In this document: positions 15,543 to 25,400 of the stretch, piece after piece | Layout: the number at the start of each line of letters is the position of its first letter | Position numbering within the stretch: the first letter of the stretch is position 1 | DNA from: DASUPK01 sp963800285 | Lineage (GTDB): Bacteria; Actinomycetota; Thermoleophilia; Solirubrobacterales; 70-9 | Reading direction: 5' to 3' | Assembly: GCA_963800285.1 (NCBI GenBank) | Contig: CAWDAL010000015.1 | Coordinates: 372,001-436,000 of the forward strand | DNA: 64,000 nt | Program-made: the position numbers and the translations under genes | Notes under the pieces: generated by a model | What the model was told of the DNA's origin: nothing | Databases searched by the model: none | What the model saw: only the letters and a program-made list of their open reading frames with translations

Positions 15543-16201
15543 AGGTCGCCGAGGACGCCCTCGACGCGAACACGACCATCGCCGAGGCGAACCGGCACGA
15601 CTTCGATCACGCCGGTGTCCGGGTGATCAACCTGATGTCGGCGCCGGGCGCCGGCAAGACCTCGTTGCTCGAGGCGACGCTGCCGGGGCTCGAGACCCGG
15701 GTCGGCGTGCTCGAGGGCGACGTCCAGGGGTCGATGGACTCCGACCGGATCGCGCACCTGCACGTCCCGGTCGTTCAGCTCAACACCGATGCGGGCTTCG
15801 GCGGGGAATGCCACCTCGACGCCAACATGGTGCGCTCGGCGCTGCCCGACCTGGAGCTCGACGAGATCGACCTGCTCGTGATCGAGAACGTCGGCAACCT
15901 GGTCTGCCCCGCCGAGTTCCGGGTCGGCGAGGACGCGCGGGCGATGATCTGCTCCGTGACGGAGGGCGAGGACAAGCCCCTCAAGTACCCGCTCATGTTC
16001 CGGGCCTGCGAGCTGGTGGTGGTCAACAAGATCGACCTGCTCCCGCATCTCTCCTACGACCTCGAGAAGCTGCGCCACAACCTCGAGTCGGTCAACCCGG
16101 GCGCGCAGGTGATCGAGTGCAGCGCCCGGACCGGTGAGGGAACCGAGACCTTCGCCGAATGGCTCTCGGGGGTGGCGGTGAGGGAGGCCGCCGCGGTTTG
16201 A
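15524..16201 (+). CDS. hypB: Hydrogenase nickel insertion GTPase HypB
   Basis: 225 aa SIMIBI GTPase. P-loop INLMSAPGAGKTSLLE; metal-switch region with CHLDANMV and NVGNLVCPAEF; NKIDLLPH is the G4 motif. It lacks the N-terminal His-rich nickel store and CxxCGC high-affinity site seen in some HypB proteins, so nickel storage is unlikely. GTP hydrolysis drives nickel transfer with HypA. Confidence 0.95.
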   Translation: MHRTKVKVAEDALDANTTIAEANRHDFDHAGVRVINLMSAPGAGKTSLLEATLPGLETRVGVLEGDVQGSMDSDRIAHLHVPVVQLNTDAGFGGECHLDANMVRSALPDLELDEIDLLVIENVGNLVCPAEFRVGEDARAMICSVTEGEDKPLKYPLMFRACELVVVNKIDLLPHLSYDLEKLRHNLESVNPGAQVIECSARTGEGTETFAEWLSGVAVREAAAV

Positions 16202-17400
16202 CCGTGGCGGCGGCGGGGCGGCTGGACTCCCTGCTGGCTGAGAGGACCGAGGCCAACCGGGCCTTCTTCGCCGCCACGGCCGAGGAAGTGGCGCGCTGCT
16301 GCCACCGGATGGCGGAGCGCTTCGCGCGGGGCGGCCGGCTGGTCGCGCTCGGGCACTCACCGGCGGCGCGGTCCGACGTCAGGCACGTGGCCGTCGAGTT
16401 CGTCCATCCTGTGATCGTCGGCAAGCGCGCCCTGCCCGCGATCGGCCTCTCCCGGGAGGGGGGTCCGCTCACGGCGCAGGTCGATCTGATCGCCGAGCCG
16501 GACGACATCGTGATCGCGTTCGGCACCGACGAGGAGGGGGCCGATGAGACGGTCGAGGCGCTCCGGATCGTCCGCGAGCGCGGCTGTCAGACGATCGCCT
16601 TCTCCCAGTGCGGGGCGGAGTGGGAGTTCGAGCCACCGCGCGATGACCCGTTCGTGCGCCAGGAGCTCGCCGAGACGCTCTACCACGTGCTCTGGGAGCT
16701 GGTCCACGTCTTCTTCGAGCACCGTGGCCTGCTCGAGGGCCGCGAGGCGGGCCCCGTCCACGACACCGGGGCGTCGAGCTTCCTCTACCCGTTCCTCTCC
16801 GAGGGGGAGACGGGGCTGGACGAGGTGATCGAGGACGTCCGCTCGAACGTCCTGATGAAGGCGGAGGAGGTCGGCGAGCTGCGGGAGCGGACGATCAACG
16901 GATCCCGCGATCAGCTGCTGGCGGCCGCGGTGGATCTGCGCTCCCTTTTCGACCGCGGCGCCAAGGCGCTGGTGTTCGGCAACGGCGGCTCCGCGACCGA
17001 CTCGATGGACCTCGTCGCCGACCTGCGCGCCGCGCCGCAGGGATGGCCCGCCCGGGCGGCCCTGGATCTCACCGAGGACCCCTCGATCCTGACCGCGATC
17101 GCCAATGACATCGGCACCGAGGCGATCTTCCTGCGTCAGGTGATCGCCTACGGCCGCCCGGGCGACGCCGCGATCGCGATCTCGACCAGCGGCAACTCGG
17201 TCAACCTGATCGAGGCCCTCGCCGAGGCGCGACGCCGGGATCTCGTCACCCTCGCCTTCGTCGGATATGACGGGGGCCGGATCGCAGCGGAGGGACTCGC
17301 CGACCACGTGATCGTCACCCCGTCCCAGCACATCCCCCGGATCCAGGAGGCCCAGGCGAGCGCCTACCACGCTCTCCGTGAGCTGATCGAGCTGCGATGA
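16198..17400 (+). CDS. Tandem SIS-domain protein (phosphosugar-binding)
   Basis: About 400 aa with two sugar-isomerase (SIS) domains: a degenerate one near residues 30-170 (LVALGHSPAARSDVRH) and a canonical GmhA-like one near 220-395 (VFGNGGSATDSMDLVADLRA, AISTSGNSVNLIEALAEARR). GmhA-type SIS proteins isomerise sedoheptulose-7-phosphate; SIS genes recur in actinobacterial hydrogenase clusters, but why is unknown. I prefer TTG 16198, which overlaps the hypB stop (TTGA) with AGGGAGG 10 bases before; ATG 16159 has no ribosome site. Confidence 0.75.
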   Translation: MTVAAAGRLDSLLAERTEANRAFFAATAEEVARCCHRMAERFARGGRLVALGHSPAARSDVRHVAVEFVHPVIVGKRALPAIGLSREGGPLTAQVDLIAEPDDIVIAFGTDEEGADETVEALRIVRERGCQTIAFSQCGAEWEFEPPRDDPFVRQELAETLYHVLWELVHVFFEHRGLLEGREAGPVHDTGASSFLYPFLSEGETGLDEVIEDVRSNVLMKAEEVGELRERTINGSRDQLLAAAVDLRSLFDRGAKALVFGNGGSATDSMDLVADLRAAPQGWPARAALDLTEDPSILTAIANDIGTEAIFLRQVIAYGRPGDAAIAISTSGNSVNLIEALAEARRRDLVTLAFVGYDGGRIAAEGLADHVIVTPSQHIPRIQEAQASAYHALRELIELR

Positions 17401-19661
17401 GCGTCGGATCGAGGCAGCGGCTGCGGGTGCGCGTCGAGGGGACCGTGCAGGGCGTCGGCTTTCGGCCCTTCGTCTACCGGCTGGCCGACGAGCTCGGCCT
17501 GTCGGGCTGGGTGCTGAACGATTCCCGGGGCGTGCTGATCGAGGCCGAGGGGGAGCCGGGGGCGCTCGCGCGGCTGGTCGAGAGGCTGCGCTCCGACGCT
17601 CCTCCGCTGGCGATCGTCGAGCGGGTCAGCGACGAGCCGCTCGATCCGACCGGAGAGCCGGGCTTTCGGATCACGCAGAGTGAGGACCGGGGGGAGGCCG
17701 ATGCCGCCATCTCGCCCGATGTGGCGACCTGCGACGACTGTCTCGCCGAGGTGATGGATCCGGGCAACCGGCGCCACCGCTATCCGTTCACGAACTGCAC
17801 CAACTGCGGGCCGCGATTCACGATCGTTCGCGGAGTCCCATACGACCGCCCCCTGACGACGATGGCGTCGTTCGAGATGTGCCCGCGGTGCCGGGCCGAG
17901 TACGAGGACCCGCTCGACCGCCGCTTCCACGCCCAGCCCAACGCCTGCCCGGACTGCGGGCCGTCCCTCCGCCTCACCGATCGAGCCGGACGGGCCGTCG
18001 CCGAGGGGAACGAGGCCTCGCTCGAGGGGACCGCCCTGGCCCTCGCCGAGGGCAGGATCGTCGCGATCAAGGGAATCGGCGGATTCCACCTCGCCTGCCG
18101 GGCGGACGACGAGGCGGTCGTGGCGGAGCTTCGCGCACGCAAGCACCGGGAGGACAAGCCCTTCGCCCTGATGGCGCCCGGCGCCGAGCATGCGCTCGAG
18201 CTGATCGAGCTCGACGATGCCGCGGGCAGGTTGCTCGCCTCGCGTGAGCGGCCGATCGTGCTGGCCCTGCGCCGGCCGGATGCGCCGGTTGCGCCGTCGG
18301 TCGCGCCGGGCGCCCGCGATCTCGGCGTCATGCTGCCCTACTCGCCGCTCCATCACCTCCTGCTCGGCGATGCAGGTGCCGCGCTCGTCCTCACCAGCGC
18401 CAACGTCTCCGACGAGCCGATCGCCTACCGGGATATCGACGCCCTGGAGCGGCTCTCGGGCATCGCCGATCTCTTCCTCATGGGAGACCGGCCGATCGAG
18501 ACGCGGACCGACGACTCGGTGGTGCGGGTGGTCGCGGAACGGCCGCAGTTCCTGCGCCGCAGCCGCGGCTACGTGCCTCGCGACCTGCCGCTCGATGCGC
18601 GCCGTCCGATCCTCGCGTGCGGCGCCGAGCTCAAGAGCACCTTCTGCCTGGCCAGGGACGGACGGGCCTGGGTCGGCCACCACATCGGGGACCTGAAGAA
18701 CTACGAGACGCTGCGCTCGTTCACCGGGGGAATCGAGCACTTCGAGCGCCTCTTCGCGGTCAGGCCGGAGGTGGTGGCGCACGACCTCCACCCGGAGTAC
18801 CTCTCGACCAAGTACGCGCTCGAGCTGGAGGGTGTGGAGACGGCGGGTGTGCAGCACCACCATGCCCATCTCGCCTCCTGCCTGGCGGAGCATCGCGAGA
18901 CCGGCCCGGCGGTGGGGGCGATCTTCGACGGCACCGGCTACGGAACGGACGGGACCGTGTGGGGAGGGGAGCTGCTGCTCGGGGATGCGACCGGCTTCGA
19001 GCGCCGGGGAAACCTTCACCCGGTGCGCATGCCCGGCGGTGAGCGCGCCATCCATCAGCCCTGGCGGATGGCCTGCTCGTGGCTGCTCGAGGCCCTCGGG
19101 CCCGAGCCCCCGCCCCCGCCGCTGATCGCCGCCCAAGTCTCCGCCGAGGAGTGGGCGAAGGTCGGAGAGCTGGCGGCGAGCGGGCTCGCCTCTCCGCTCA
19201 CCTCCAGCGCGGGGCGGCTGTTCGATGCCGTGGCGGCGCTCTGCGGGATCAGGGCCGAGGTGAACTACGAGGGCCAGGCGGCCGTCGAGTTCGAGGGAAT
19301 CGCCGATCCATCCGAGCCGGGCGAGTACTCCCTGCCCGGCGATCAGGTGCTCGACGCCCGTGAGACGGTTAGGGCGATCCTCGCCGACCTGGGGGCCGGC
19401 GTTCCGGTTCCAGTCGTGGCTGCGCGGTTCCACAACGGCGTGGGCCGCGCCACGGCTCGGGCCTGCGCCTCGATCGCGGAGGCCGAGGGAATCGACCGGG
19501 TGGTCCTCTCCGGCGGGGTCTTCCAGAATCGCCTGCTCCTCGAGCGAACGACGGAGGCGCTGGAGGGTGCGGGCCTTCGCGTCCTGACGCCGAGGCTGCT
19601 GCCGCCGAACGACGGCGGGATCGCCTTCGGCCAGGCTGCGGTGGCGGCGGCGAGCCTCTAG
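17397..19661 (+). CDS. hypF: Carbamoyltransferase HypF
   Basis: 754 aa, full length. Domain order: acylphosphatase (about 5-95, GTVQGVGFRPFVYRLADELG), two zinc fingers (CDDCLAEV, NCTNCGPRF, CPRCRAEY, CPDCGPS), YrdC-like (about 200-385) and a Kae1-like carbamoyltransferase domain (HHHAHLASCLAEH, FDGTGYGTDGTVWGGELLLG, SGGVFQNRLLLE). HypF makes carbamoyl-AMP and transfers the carbamoyl group to the HypE C-terminal Cys, the source of cyanide ligands. Last gene of the operon; ATGA overlap with the SIS gene. Confidence 0.97.
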   Translation: MSVGSRQRLRVRVEGTVQGVGFRPFVYRLADELGLSGWVLNDSRGVLIEAEGEPGALARLVERLRSDAPPLAIVERVSDEPLDPTGEPGFRITQSEDRGEADAAISPDVATCDDCLAEVMDPGNRRHRYPFTNCTNCGPRFTIVRGVPYDRPLTTMASFEMCPRCRAEYEDPLDRRFHAQPNACPDCGPSLRLTDRAGRAVAEGNEASLEGTALALAEGRIVAIKGIGGFHLACRADDEAVVAELRARKHREDKPFALMAPGAEHALELIELDDAAGRLLASRERPIVLALRRPDAPVAPSVAPGARDLGVMLPYSPLHHLLLGDAGAALVLTSANVSDEPIAYRDIDALERLSGIADLFLMGDRPIETRTDDSVVRVVAERPQFLRRSRGYVPRDLPLDARRPILACGAELKSTFCLARDGRAWVGHHIGDLKNYETLRSFTGGIEHFERLFAVRPEVVAHDLHPEYLSTKYALELEGVETAGVQHHHAHLASCLAEHRETGPAVGAIFDGTGYGTDGTVWGGELLLGDATGFERRGNLHPVRMPGGERAIHQPWRMACSWLLEALGPEPPPPPLIAAQVSAEEWAKVGELAASGLASPLTSSAGRLFDAVAALCGIRAEVNYEGQAAVEFEGIADPSEPGEYSLPGDQVLDARETVRAILADLGAGVPVPVVAARFHNGVGRATARACASIAEAEGIDRVVLSGGVFQNRLLLERTTEALEGAGLRVLTPRLLPPNDGGIAFGQAAVAAASL

Positions 19662-19673
19662 CCGCGGGGGGCG

Positions 19674-20021
19674 TCAGGCCAGAGGGCTCCAGCGAGAGGA
19701 CCAGCCGGGGGCGAGCCGCTGCCGAGCCGCGACGCGGCCACGGCGATACGACGGAGGGTGGGGGCCCATGGCCCATGGATGCCAGCCGAGCGTCCCGTAG
19801 GCCTCGCGGAGCTCGGCCTTGAGCTCGCCGCGATGCTCGCCGCACGCGTAGCGGGTCCGGCCGTAGATGCCGTTGCCGGTCCAGGCGAGCCAGTTGCCCG
19901 GCTGGACATCGAGGTACTCGCCGAAGAGCAGCTCCTGCAGCGTCGCCTCGAGCCCCCGCTCGGTCATGCCCTCGGCCCGCCTACCGCAGAACTCGCACTT
20001 GAAGATCAGCCGAGACGGCAC
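19674..20021 (-). CDS. Small cysteine-containing protein, unknown function
   Basis: 115 aa. KCEFCGRRAEGM near the N-terminus and YACGEHRGELKAEL later make a likely zinc site (CxxC plus C/H). Between them is FGEYLDVQPGNWLAWTGNGI. The C-terminal 30 residues are basic and look disordered. It is the last gene of the minus-strand group after nicO (4 bases away) and so is probably in the Fur/Nur-controlled operon. No family named. Confidence 0.5.
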   Translation of the reverse strand: MPSRLIFKCEFCGRRAEGMTERGLEATLQELLFGEYLDVQPGNWLAWTGNGIYGRTRYACGEHRGELKAELREAYGTLGWHPWAMGPHPPSYRRGRVAARQRLAPGWSSRWSPLA

Positions 20022-20025
20022 GCGC

Positions 20026-20763
20026 TCAGGTTACTCCGGCATACCAGAGGCCGAAGATCAATCCGAACGCCCCCACCAGTGGGATGAGGATCCCGCGGTA
20101 CACCGGCTCGATCGCCGGCCGCGTCAGGATCCAGGCGAAGGCGGCGGTGAACGCCGCCATCGAGACGAGGGTGGCGGGCGCGAAGACGGCCAGAGCCGCC
20201 GCGGCCTCCAGCCTGCCCGTGAGGCCGGCGAGCAGCAGGACGGCCACCGCGCCGCTGCCGGCGAGGCCGTGGAGGAGGCCGATGCCGAACGCCTGGGCCG
20301 GCGTGCGTGCGGTCGCGTGCTGATGATGGTGTCCGTGCTGGAGGTGCCGGTGGGCGGAGTCCTCGTGTCGGTGACGCCCCGTCCGGTAGTCGCCGCGGAG
20401 CCATTTCCACAGCACCCGTGCAGCCAGCAGCAGGATGACGGCTCCGATGGCCTTCTCGGCTCCGGACTCGAGCCAGGGGGGCATCTCCGACTTGAATGCG
20501 ATCAGGGGGATGCCGACCAGCAGGAGGGTTGTCGCGTGTCCAAGTCCCCACCAGGCGCCGACCCGTGCGGCTACCCGCGTGTCCCCGTCCTGCGAGGCGA
20601 CGAGCGAGGTGACGGCCACGAGATGGTCCGGATCGGATGCGTGGCGCAGGCCGAGGAGCAGCGCGATCCCGAGCGCGACGAGGAGCGGCGCCCCCGAGAA
20701 GAGCCCGGTGAGCCAATGGTCCGCGGATTCGAGCGGGACGAAAAGGGGATGTAGGTCGATCAT
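20026..20763 (-). CDS. NicO/HoxN-type nickel transporter
   Basis: 245 aa integral membrane protein with about six hydrophobic segments. The helix-II signature LGLRHASDPDHLVAVTSLVA (His-x-Ala-x-Asp-Pro-Asp-His) is the nickel/cobalt-binding motif of this family; a cytoplasmic His-rich loop (RHRHEDSAHRHLQHGHHHQH) follows, then LGLRHASD-like repeat IGLLHGLAGSGAVAVLLLAG. Start at ATG 20763 (GGAG upstream, ATGA overlap with the fur-like stop). Next to the hydrogenase operon and a Fur-family regulator, it most likely imports Ni for the enzyme. Confidence 0.88.
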   Translation of the reverse strand: MIDLHPLFVPLESADHWLTGLFSGAPLLVALGIALLLGLRHASDPDHLVAVTSLVASQDGDTRVAARVGAWWGLGHATTLLLVGIPLIAFKSEMPPWLESGAEKAIGAVILLLAARVLWKWLRGDYRTGRHRHEDSAHRHLQHGHHHQHATARTPAQAFGIGLLHGLAGSGAVAVLLLAGLTGRLEAAAALAVFAPATLVSMAAFTAAFAWILTRPAIEPVYRGILIPLVGAFGLIFGLWYAGVT

Positions 20764-21218
20764 CTCTCCCGCTCCTTCGCACACTTGGGGCAGAGGCCGG
20801 CGACGGGGAAGTGGTTGAACCGCGCCTCGTAGGAGAAGCGGCGGCGGATGATGCTGCGCACAACGTCGAGCTCGGAGGGATCGACGGCGATGTGGGCGCC
20901 GCAGGAGTCGCAGAGCAGATACTCACGTGGGCCGAGGGAGGTGCGCGCGTAGAGGCCCGGGCCATGGCCGAGGTGAACGTGGCGGATGAGGCCGAGCCGC
21001 TCCAGCGCCTCGAGGTTCCGGTAGACCGATCCCAGATCGGATCGGCCGCCGAGCCTCTCGAGCAGCTCCTCCGCCGAGAGCGGCTCGTCCGCCTCCCAGA
21101 GCGCCTCGATCAGCAGGCGCCGCGCGGCGGTCACCCGGAGCCCCCCATCGCGCACGGCCGCCATCGCAGCGTCGAGATCCCGAGCCTCGATCGGTGTGGC
21201 TGAATGAGCGAGCGTCAC
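20760..21218 (-). CDS. Fur-family metalloregulator, probably nickel-responsive (Nur-like)
   Basis: 152 aa. An N-terminal winged helix (LRVTAARRLLIEALWEADEP, DLGSVYRNLEALERLGLIRH) is followed by a metal-sensing dimer domain with the structural zinc site CDSCGAHI and CPKC. I favour a nickel sensor because it is coupled to nicO (ATGA) and lies beside the hydrogenase genes, and because its own promoter contains TTGCGA-N5-TCGCAA, close to the Streptomyces Nur box. Zur or Fur remain possible. Confidence 0.85.
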   Translation of the reverse strand: MTLAHSATPIEARDLDAAMAAVRDGGLRVTAARRLLIEALWEADEPLSAEELLERLGGRSDLGSVYRNLEALERLGLIRHVHLGHGPGLYARTSLGPREYLLCDSCGAHIAVDPSELDVVRSIIRRRFSYEARFNHFPVAGLCPKCAKERER

Positions 21219-21227
21219 GCGAACCGC

Positions 21228-21256
21228 ACCCTATTGCGAAGAGTTCGCAATAGCAA
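21228..21256 (-). promoter_or_regulatory. Promoter of fur-like/nicO operon
   Basis: On the minus strand TTGCTA (21256-21251), 17 bases, then TAGGGT (21233-21228). The start would be near 21221, only a few bases before the ATG at 21218, so the mRNA is close to leaderless. The operator described separately occupies the spacer. Confidence 0.6.
21231..21253. promoter_or_regulatory. Perfect inverted repeat, Nur/Fur-type operator
   Basis: CTATTGCGAA-GAG-TTCGCAATAG: 10-base arms, no mismatch, 3-base centre. Read as hexamers it is TTGCGA-N5-TCGCAA, which matches the spacing of the published Nur box (TTGCAA-N5-TTGCAA type). It lies between the -35 and -10 of the regulator gene, the expected place for autorepression. 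Confidence 0.8.
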
Positions 21257-21296
21257 GCGCCTGTCTCAGCCGCTCCCGGCACCTCGGCGGCGTGCC

Positions 21297-21785
21297 TCAG
21301 AGGCCGGGCTTGACGGTCATGTCGAGCACGACCAGGACCAGCAGGAGCAGCTCGATCCGCGAGACGACGAAGATCCTCGCGATCCTGCGCTGATACTCGG
21401 GATCGTCCGGGCCGCGTTCGTCGACCATCTTGCTGAGCCGGCCGGACTCCGGGCCGAGAAAGCCCGCCCCGGCGATGAAGGAGAGCAGCCAGACCACGAA
21501 GCCGAAGGTGACCCACCCCTGACCGAGGTCCCAGGCGCCGTCCGATTCGCTCAGCAGGAGGAAGCCGAGGACGACGAGGGTGAGTGCGGAGGGGATGAGG
21601 ACGCGAGTGCCGTACCACTCGATCTCCCGCGCGAAGTAGGCGAGCCGGTCGGCACCCGCTCGCTTGGCGCGGAGGACGAAGATCTGAATCGCCGTGTTGC
21701 TCCCGACCCACACCACGGCGAACAGGATGTGGAAGGCGAGGAGCCATTTGTACGCGTCGCTGCCGACTACGGCGAGGGTCGTCAT
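21297..21785 (-). CDS. DUF2269-family membrane protein
   Basis: 162 aa with four hydrophobic helices: YKWLLAFHILFAVVWVGSNT near the N-terminus, VLIPSALTLVVLGFLLL, TFGFVVWLLSFIAGAG and IELLLLVLVVLDMTVKP. The conserved His in the first helix (AFHILF) and overall plan match DUF2269/CopD-like small membrane proteins. Function unknown. Monocistronic, separated from the fur-like promoter by about 80 bases. Confidence 0.75.
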   Translation of the reverse strand: MTTLAVVGSDAYKWLLAFHILFAVVWVGSNTAIQIFVLRAKRAGADRLAYFAREIEWYGTRVLIPSALTLVVLGFLLLSESDGAWDLGQGWVTFGFVVWLLSFIAGAGFLGPESGRLSKMVDERGPDDPEYQRRIARIFVVSRIELLLLVLVVLDMTVKPGL

Positions 21786-21920
21786 CCGCGGGGGACCGTA
21801 TCGGGCGAGATTTCGGAAAAGGTCGTCTCGGGCGATGTGGGTGAGGCAGCTTGTGATGCCACCGCATCCCGAATAACCGCAGGATCATCCGCGGGCGATA
21901 CGAGCTTGGGAGCGCGCGGC

Positions 21921-22118
21921 TTAGGAGAACTCTTCGAGCGAGCGCATCTGCCGGCGCAGCTCGTGGTCCCGCTGGTTCGCGGGCACCCCGGACTCGCCGG
22001 TCACTGCCTCGTTATGCCTCACGTCGGCGATGGCCCGGAAACGCTCGGTCTCCGAGCCGGGGCTCGACGGGTCCCCGACTGCCTGCTCTCCCCGGTCTGC
22101 CTTCTTCTGCTTCGTCAT
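21921..22118 (-). CDS. Small hydrophilic protein, unknown function
   Basis: 65 aa from ATG 22118 (GAGAGGG ribosome site). Very hydrophilic and rich in Glu, Arg and Gln (MTKQKKADRGEQAVGDPSSP ... RDHELRRQMRSLEEFS), probably disordered with a short C-terminal helix. Not recognised. A longer form from 22175 is open but lacks a ribosome site. Might be non-coding. Confidence 0.4.
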   Translation of the reverse strand: MTKQKKADRGEQAVGDPSSPGSETERFRAIADVRHNEAVTGESGVPANQRDHELRRQMRSLEEFS

Positions 22119-22331
22119 CCCTCTCCGTTGATCCGAGCTGCTGGCCCCATGTGCTGCTGTGTTCAGTTGTACCACTTTGTGAGCGTTCGCTAAACACTAT
22201 GTAGAACCGCTCAACACGCTGAAAGTAGCGCTGCAGCAGGCGGGAACGGGCATGCGGCGCCGGCCGCTATTTGCGGAGAATCCCGTGGGAGACGCCGTCA
22301 CCACCGGCGCGGCGCCGAGTAGCGGCCTGCC

Positions 22332-22337
22332 TATAAT
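22332..22337 (+). promoter_or_regulatory. Probable -10 element (TATAAT) of gltB
   Basis: A perfect TATAAT stands out in GC-rich sequence; no good -35 hexamer is visible 17 bases upstream. Transcription from near 22344 would give a 60-base leader to the TTG at 22405 and would exclude the longer reading from 22252. Confidence 0.5.
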
Positions 22338-22404
22338 CCCGCGCTCCGTCGGTCCAATCCCCGTCGCGCGCCCGCTCGAAGAAGGCGCGGATCCGGAGGC
22401 CCAA

Positions 22405-25400
22405 TTGAAGAACTCGTCCCCCCAGCGTGAGCGCTTCTCGCCTGAGCGCGCATACCGGCCCCGCGTCTCTCCGCCGAGCGTGGAGGACAAGGACGCCTGC
22501 GCGATCTACGCGTCGGTCCGTCGCGACGCGACGCCGAGCCACGAGCCCCTAACCCTCGCGCTCTCCTCCCTCCAGAAGATGCTCCACCGCGCCGGCAACG
22601 TCGACGGCGAGGGTGACGGCTGCGGCCTGCTGGTCGACATCCCGACCAAGATCTGGGCAGAGGAGGTCCGCCAGGGCGGGCACAACCCCGCACTCGCACT
22701 CGACGACGCCTTCGCGGTCGCCCACGTCTTCGTGGAGCGCTCGCAGGACCTGGAGAAGGTCCGGCACGGGGCCCGCGAGCTGCTCGGCAAGGCCGGCTTC
22801 CGGATCCTCGCCGAGCGAGTGGGCGCTGTGGACTCCGCCGCCCTCGGCCCGACCGCCCGTGAGGAGGAGCCGCAGTTCTGGCAGTTCGCCGGGCTCGTCC
22901 CGGAGGCCGCCGACGCGGACCGCTCCTGCTTCAACCTGAAGGTCGCCCTGGAGGAGAAGCTCGGCGTCCACGTCGCCTCCTTCTCCGGGAAGACCGCCGT
23001 CTACAAGGTGATGGGCGCTCCCAAGGTCCTGGGCGGCTACTACCCGGACCTCTCTGACGAGCGCTTCGAGACGATCGGCTGCTTCGGCCACAACCGCTAC
23101 TCGACCAACACCTGGCCGTCGTTCACCCGGGTCCAGCCGTTCGGCGTCCTCGGCCACAACGGCGAGATCAACACGATCGAGCAGCTGCGCCAGGAGGCGC
23201 GAATGCTCGATGTGCCGATCGCCGAGGGCAACTCCGACTCGCAGGATCTGAACCGCACGATCGAGACGCTGGTCCGCCGCCACGGCCTCTCCCTGGCGGA
23301 GGCGATGGAGATGGTCGTGCCACCGATCGTCGACGAGATCGCCGGACTGCCCGCAGAGCTCCACTCCTTCTACATGTACCTGCGCCAGGCGATGGGGCCG
23401 TTCGCGCAGGGCCCGGTCGCGCTGATCGCGCGCCACCTGGACGAGTGCGTCTTCTCCGCCGATGCGATGGGCCTGCGGCCGCTCTGGCAGGTCGAGACCC
23501 CGCACGACTTCATCTTCAGCTCCGAGCCTGGCGTCGTCCCCGTCCAGGAGATGATCTCCGAGCCGCAGCCGATGGCGCCCGGGCAGAAGTTCCTGGTGCT
23601 GATCGACCGCGAGCGGAAGCGCTCCACCCTTCACCCGCACGCAGAGATGCTGCGCAAGGTCCGCGAGCGCTGGATGAAACGGGCCGGGGTGGATCAGATC
23701 GCGCCGTACGACCGCGCGCTCGAGACCGGCGGCCCGCTCGAGGGGCCCGAGATCCCCGGCTACACGGACGCCGGTCCGGAGGACCCCGTGCAGGTGGAGG
23801 ACCGTGTCCTCGCAGGCTTCGGCTGGCAGCGCGACGACGTCAAGCTGGTCCAGCAGATGGCCGACAACGGCGCCGAGCCGATCGGCTCGCTCGGCTACGA
23901 CGGGCCGCTGGCGGCGCTCTCACCGGAGCGGCAGAACCTCGCCGACTACTTCAAGGAGACCGTCGCGGTCGTCACCAACCCGGCGATCGACCGCGAGCGG
24001 GAGATCGAGCACTTCTCGACCCGTGCCGTCTTCGGACGACGGCCGGCGCTCTCCGATCCGTCGGAGGACAGCCGGACGATCGAGACCGACTTCCCGGTGA
24101 TCCTCGGTGGGCACCACGATCTGGCGCCCCTTCCCCACAGCTCCTACCGGCGCATCGCCAGCGAGCAGGGCACCTACGTTCTCGAGGACCTCTGGGCGGC
24201 CTTCGGCGATCGCGCCAAGGCGATCGACATCGCGCTGCTCGAGTCCGAGACCACCCAGGGCGCGATCGAGCGGCTCCGCCAGGAGGCGGTCCGCGCCGTC
24301 CACGAGGGCGCCGAGTTGCTCGTGCTCACCGACCGCACCGTCTACGACGGCGAGCGGCGCTACATCGATCCGCACCTCGCGACCTCGGCGATCGACCAGG
24401 CCCTGAAGCAGTTCGGCGTCGGCGACGGCGAGGTGAACCTGCGGCGCCGCTGCTCGCTCGTCCTCCGCTCGGCCGCGATCCGCAACGTCCACGACGTGAT
24501 GATCGCCCTCGGCCTCGGCGCCAACGGCGTCTGCCCGTACGTGATGGTCGAGGTGATCTGCGTCGACGACTACGAGAACGACGTCAACAACCTCTGCGCC
24601 GCGCTCCGCAAGGGCATCGAGAAGGTGATCTCGACGATCGGGATCCACGAGGTCCGCGGCTACGCTCGCCAGTTCTCCTCGATCGGCATCAAGCCCGAGC
24701 TCGCCGAGATCTTTCACACCGAGGCCTTCGCGGCCACGGATCAGGGCGGCACCGGCTTCGCTCAGCTCGACGCAGACACGGACGCCCGCCACAAGATCCT
24801 CACCGGGGACGAGGAGGCGAAGCCGGCGAAGACCTTCCGCTTCTACCCCAAGGTCTACAAGGCGGCGATCGCAGTGGCCAACGACACGGCCAGCTTCGAG
24901 GAGTACTCGCAGAAGGTTCGCGAGCTCGAGGCGCAGAGCCCGATCTCGATGCGCCACATCATGGGCCTGAAGATGGAACCGGACCGCGAGCCGGTCGATC
25001 CCTCGCGGGTGGACGCATCGGTCGGCCACCACGACTACCCGGTGGTGATCAGCTCGATGAGCTTCGGCTCCCAGTCCGAGCCGGCCTTCCGCGCCTACGC
25101 GGAGGCGGCCAAGGCGATCAACATCCTCTGCATCAACGGGGAGGGTGGGGAGATCCAGGACATGTACGGCAAGTTCCGCAAGTGGCGCGGACAGCAGGTG
25201 GCCTCGGGCCGCTTCGGCGTCTCGGCCGAGATGCTCAACTCCTCCTACGTCGCCGAGATCAAGATCGGCCAGGGCGCGAAGCCGGGCGAGGGCGGGCACC
25301 TGCCCGGCAAGAAGGTCTCGGAGAAGGTCGCGGCGGCACGGAACGCCTCGCCCGGCACCGACCTGATCTCGCCGTCGAACAACCACGACCTCTACTCGAT

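Noticed and set aside
17364..19433. Long minus-strand ORF (689 codons) across hypF
   Set aside because: Antisense shadow of hypF in GC-rich DNA; composition is Arg/Gly/Asp-rich with no domain, while hypF has all its motifs.
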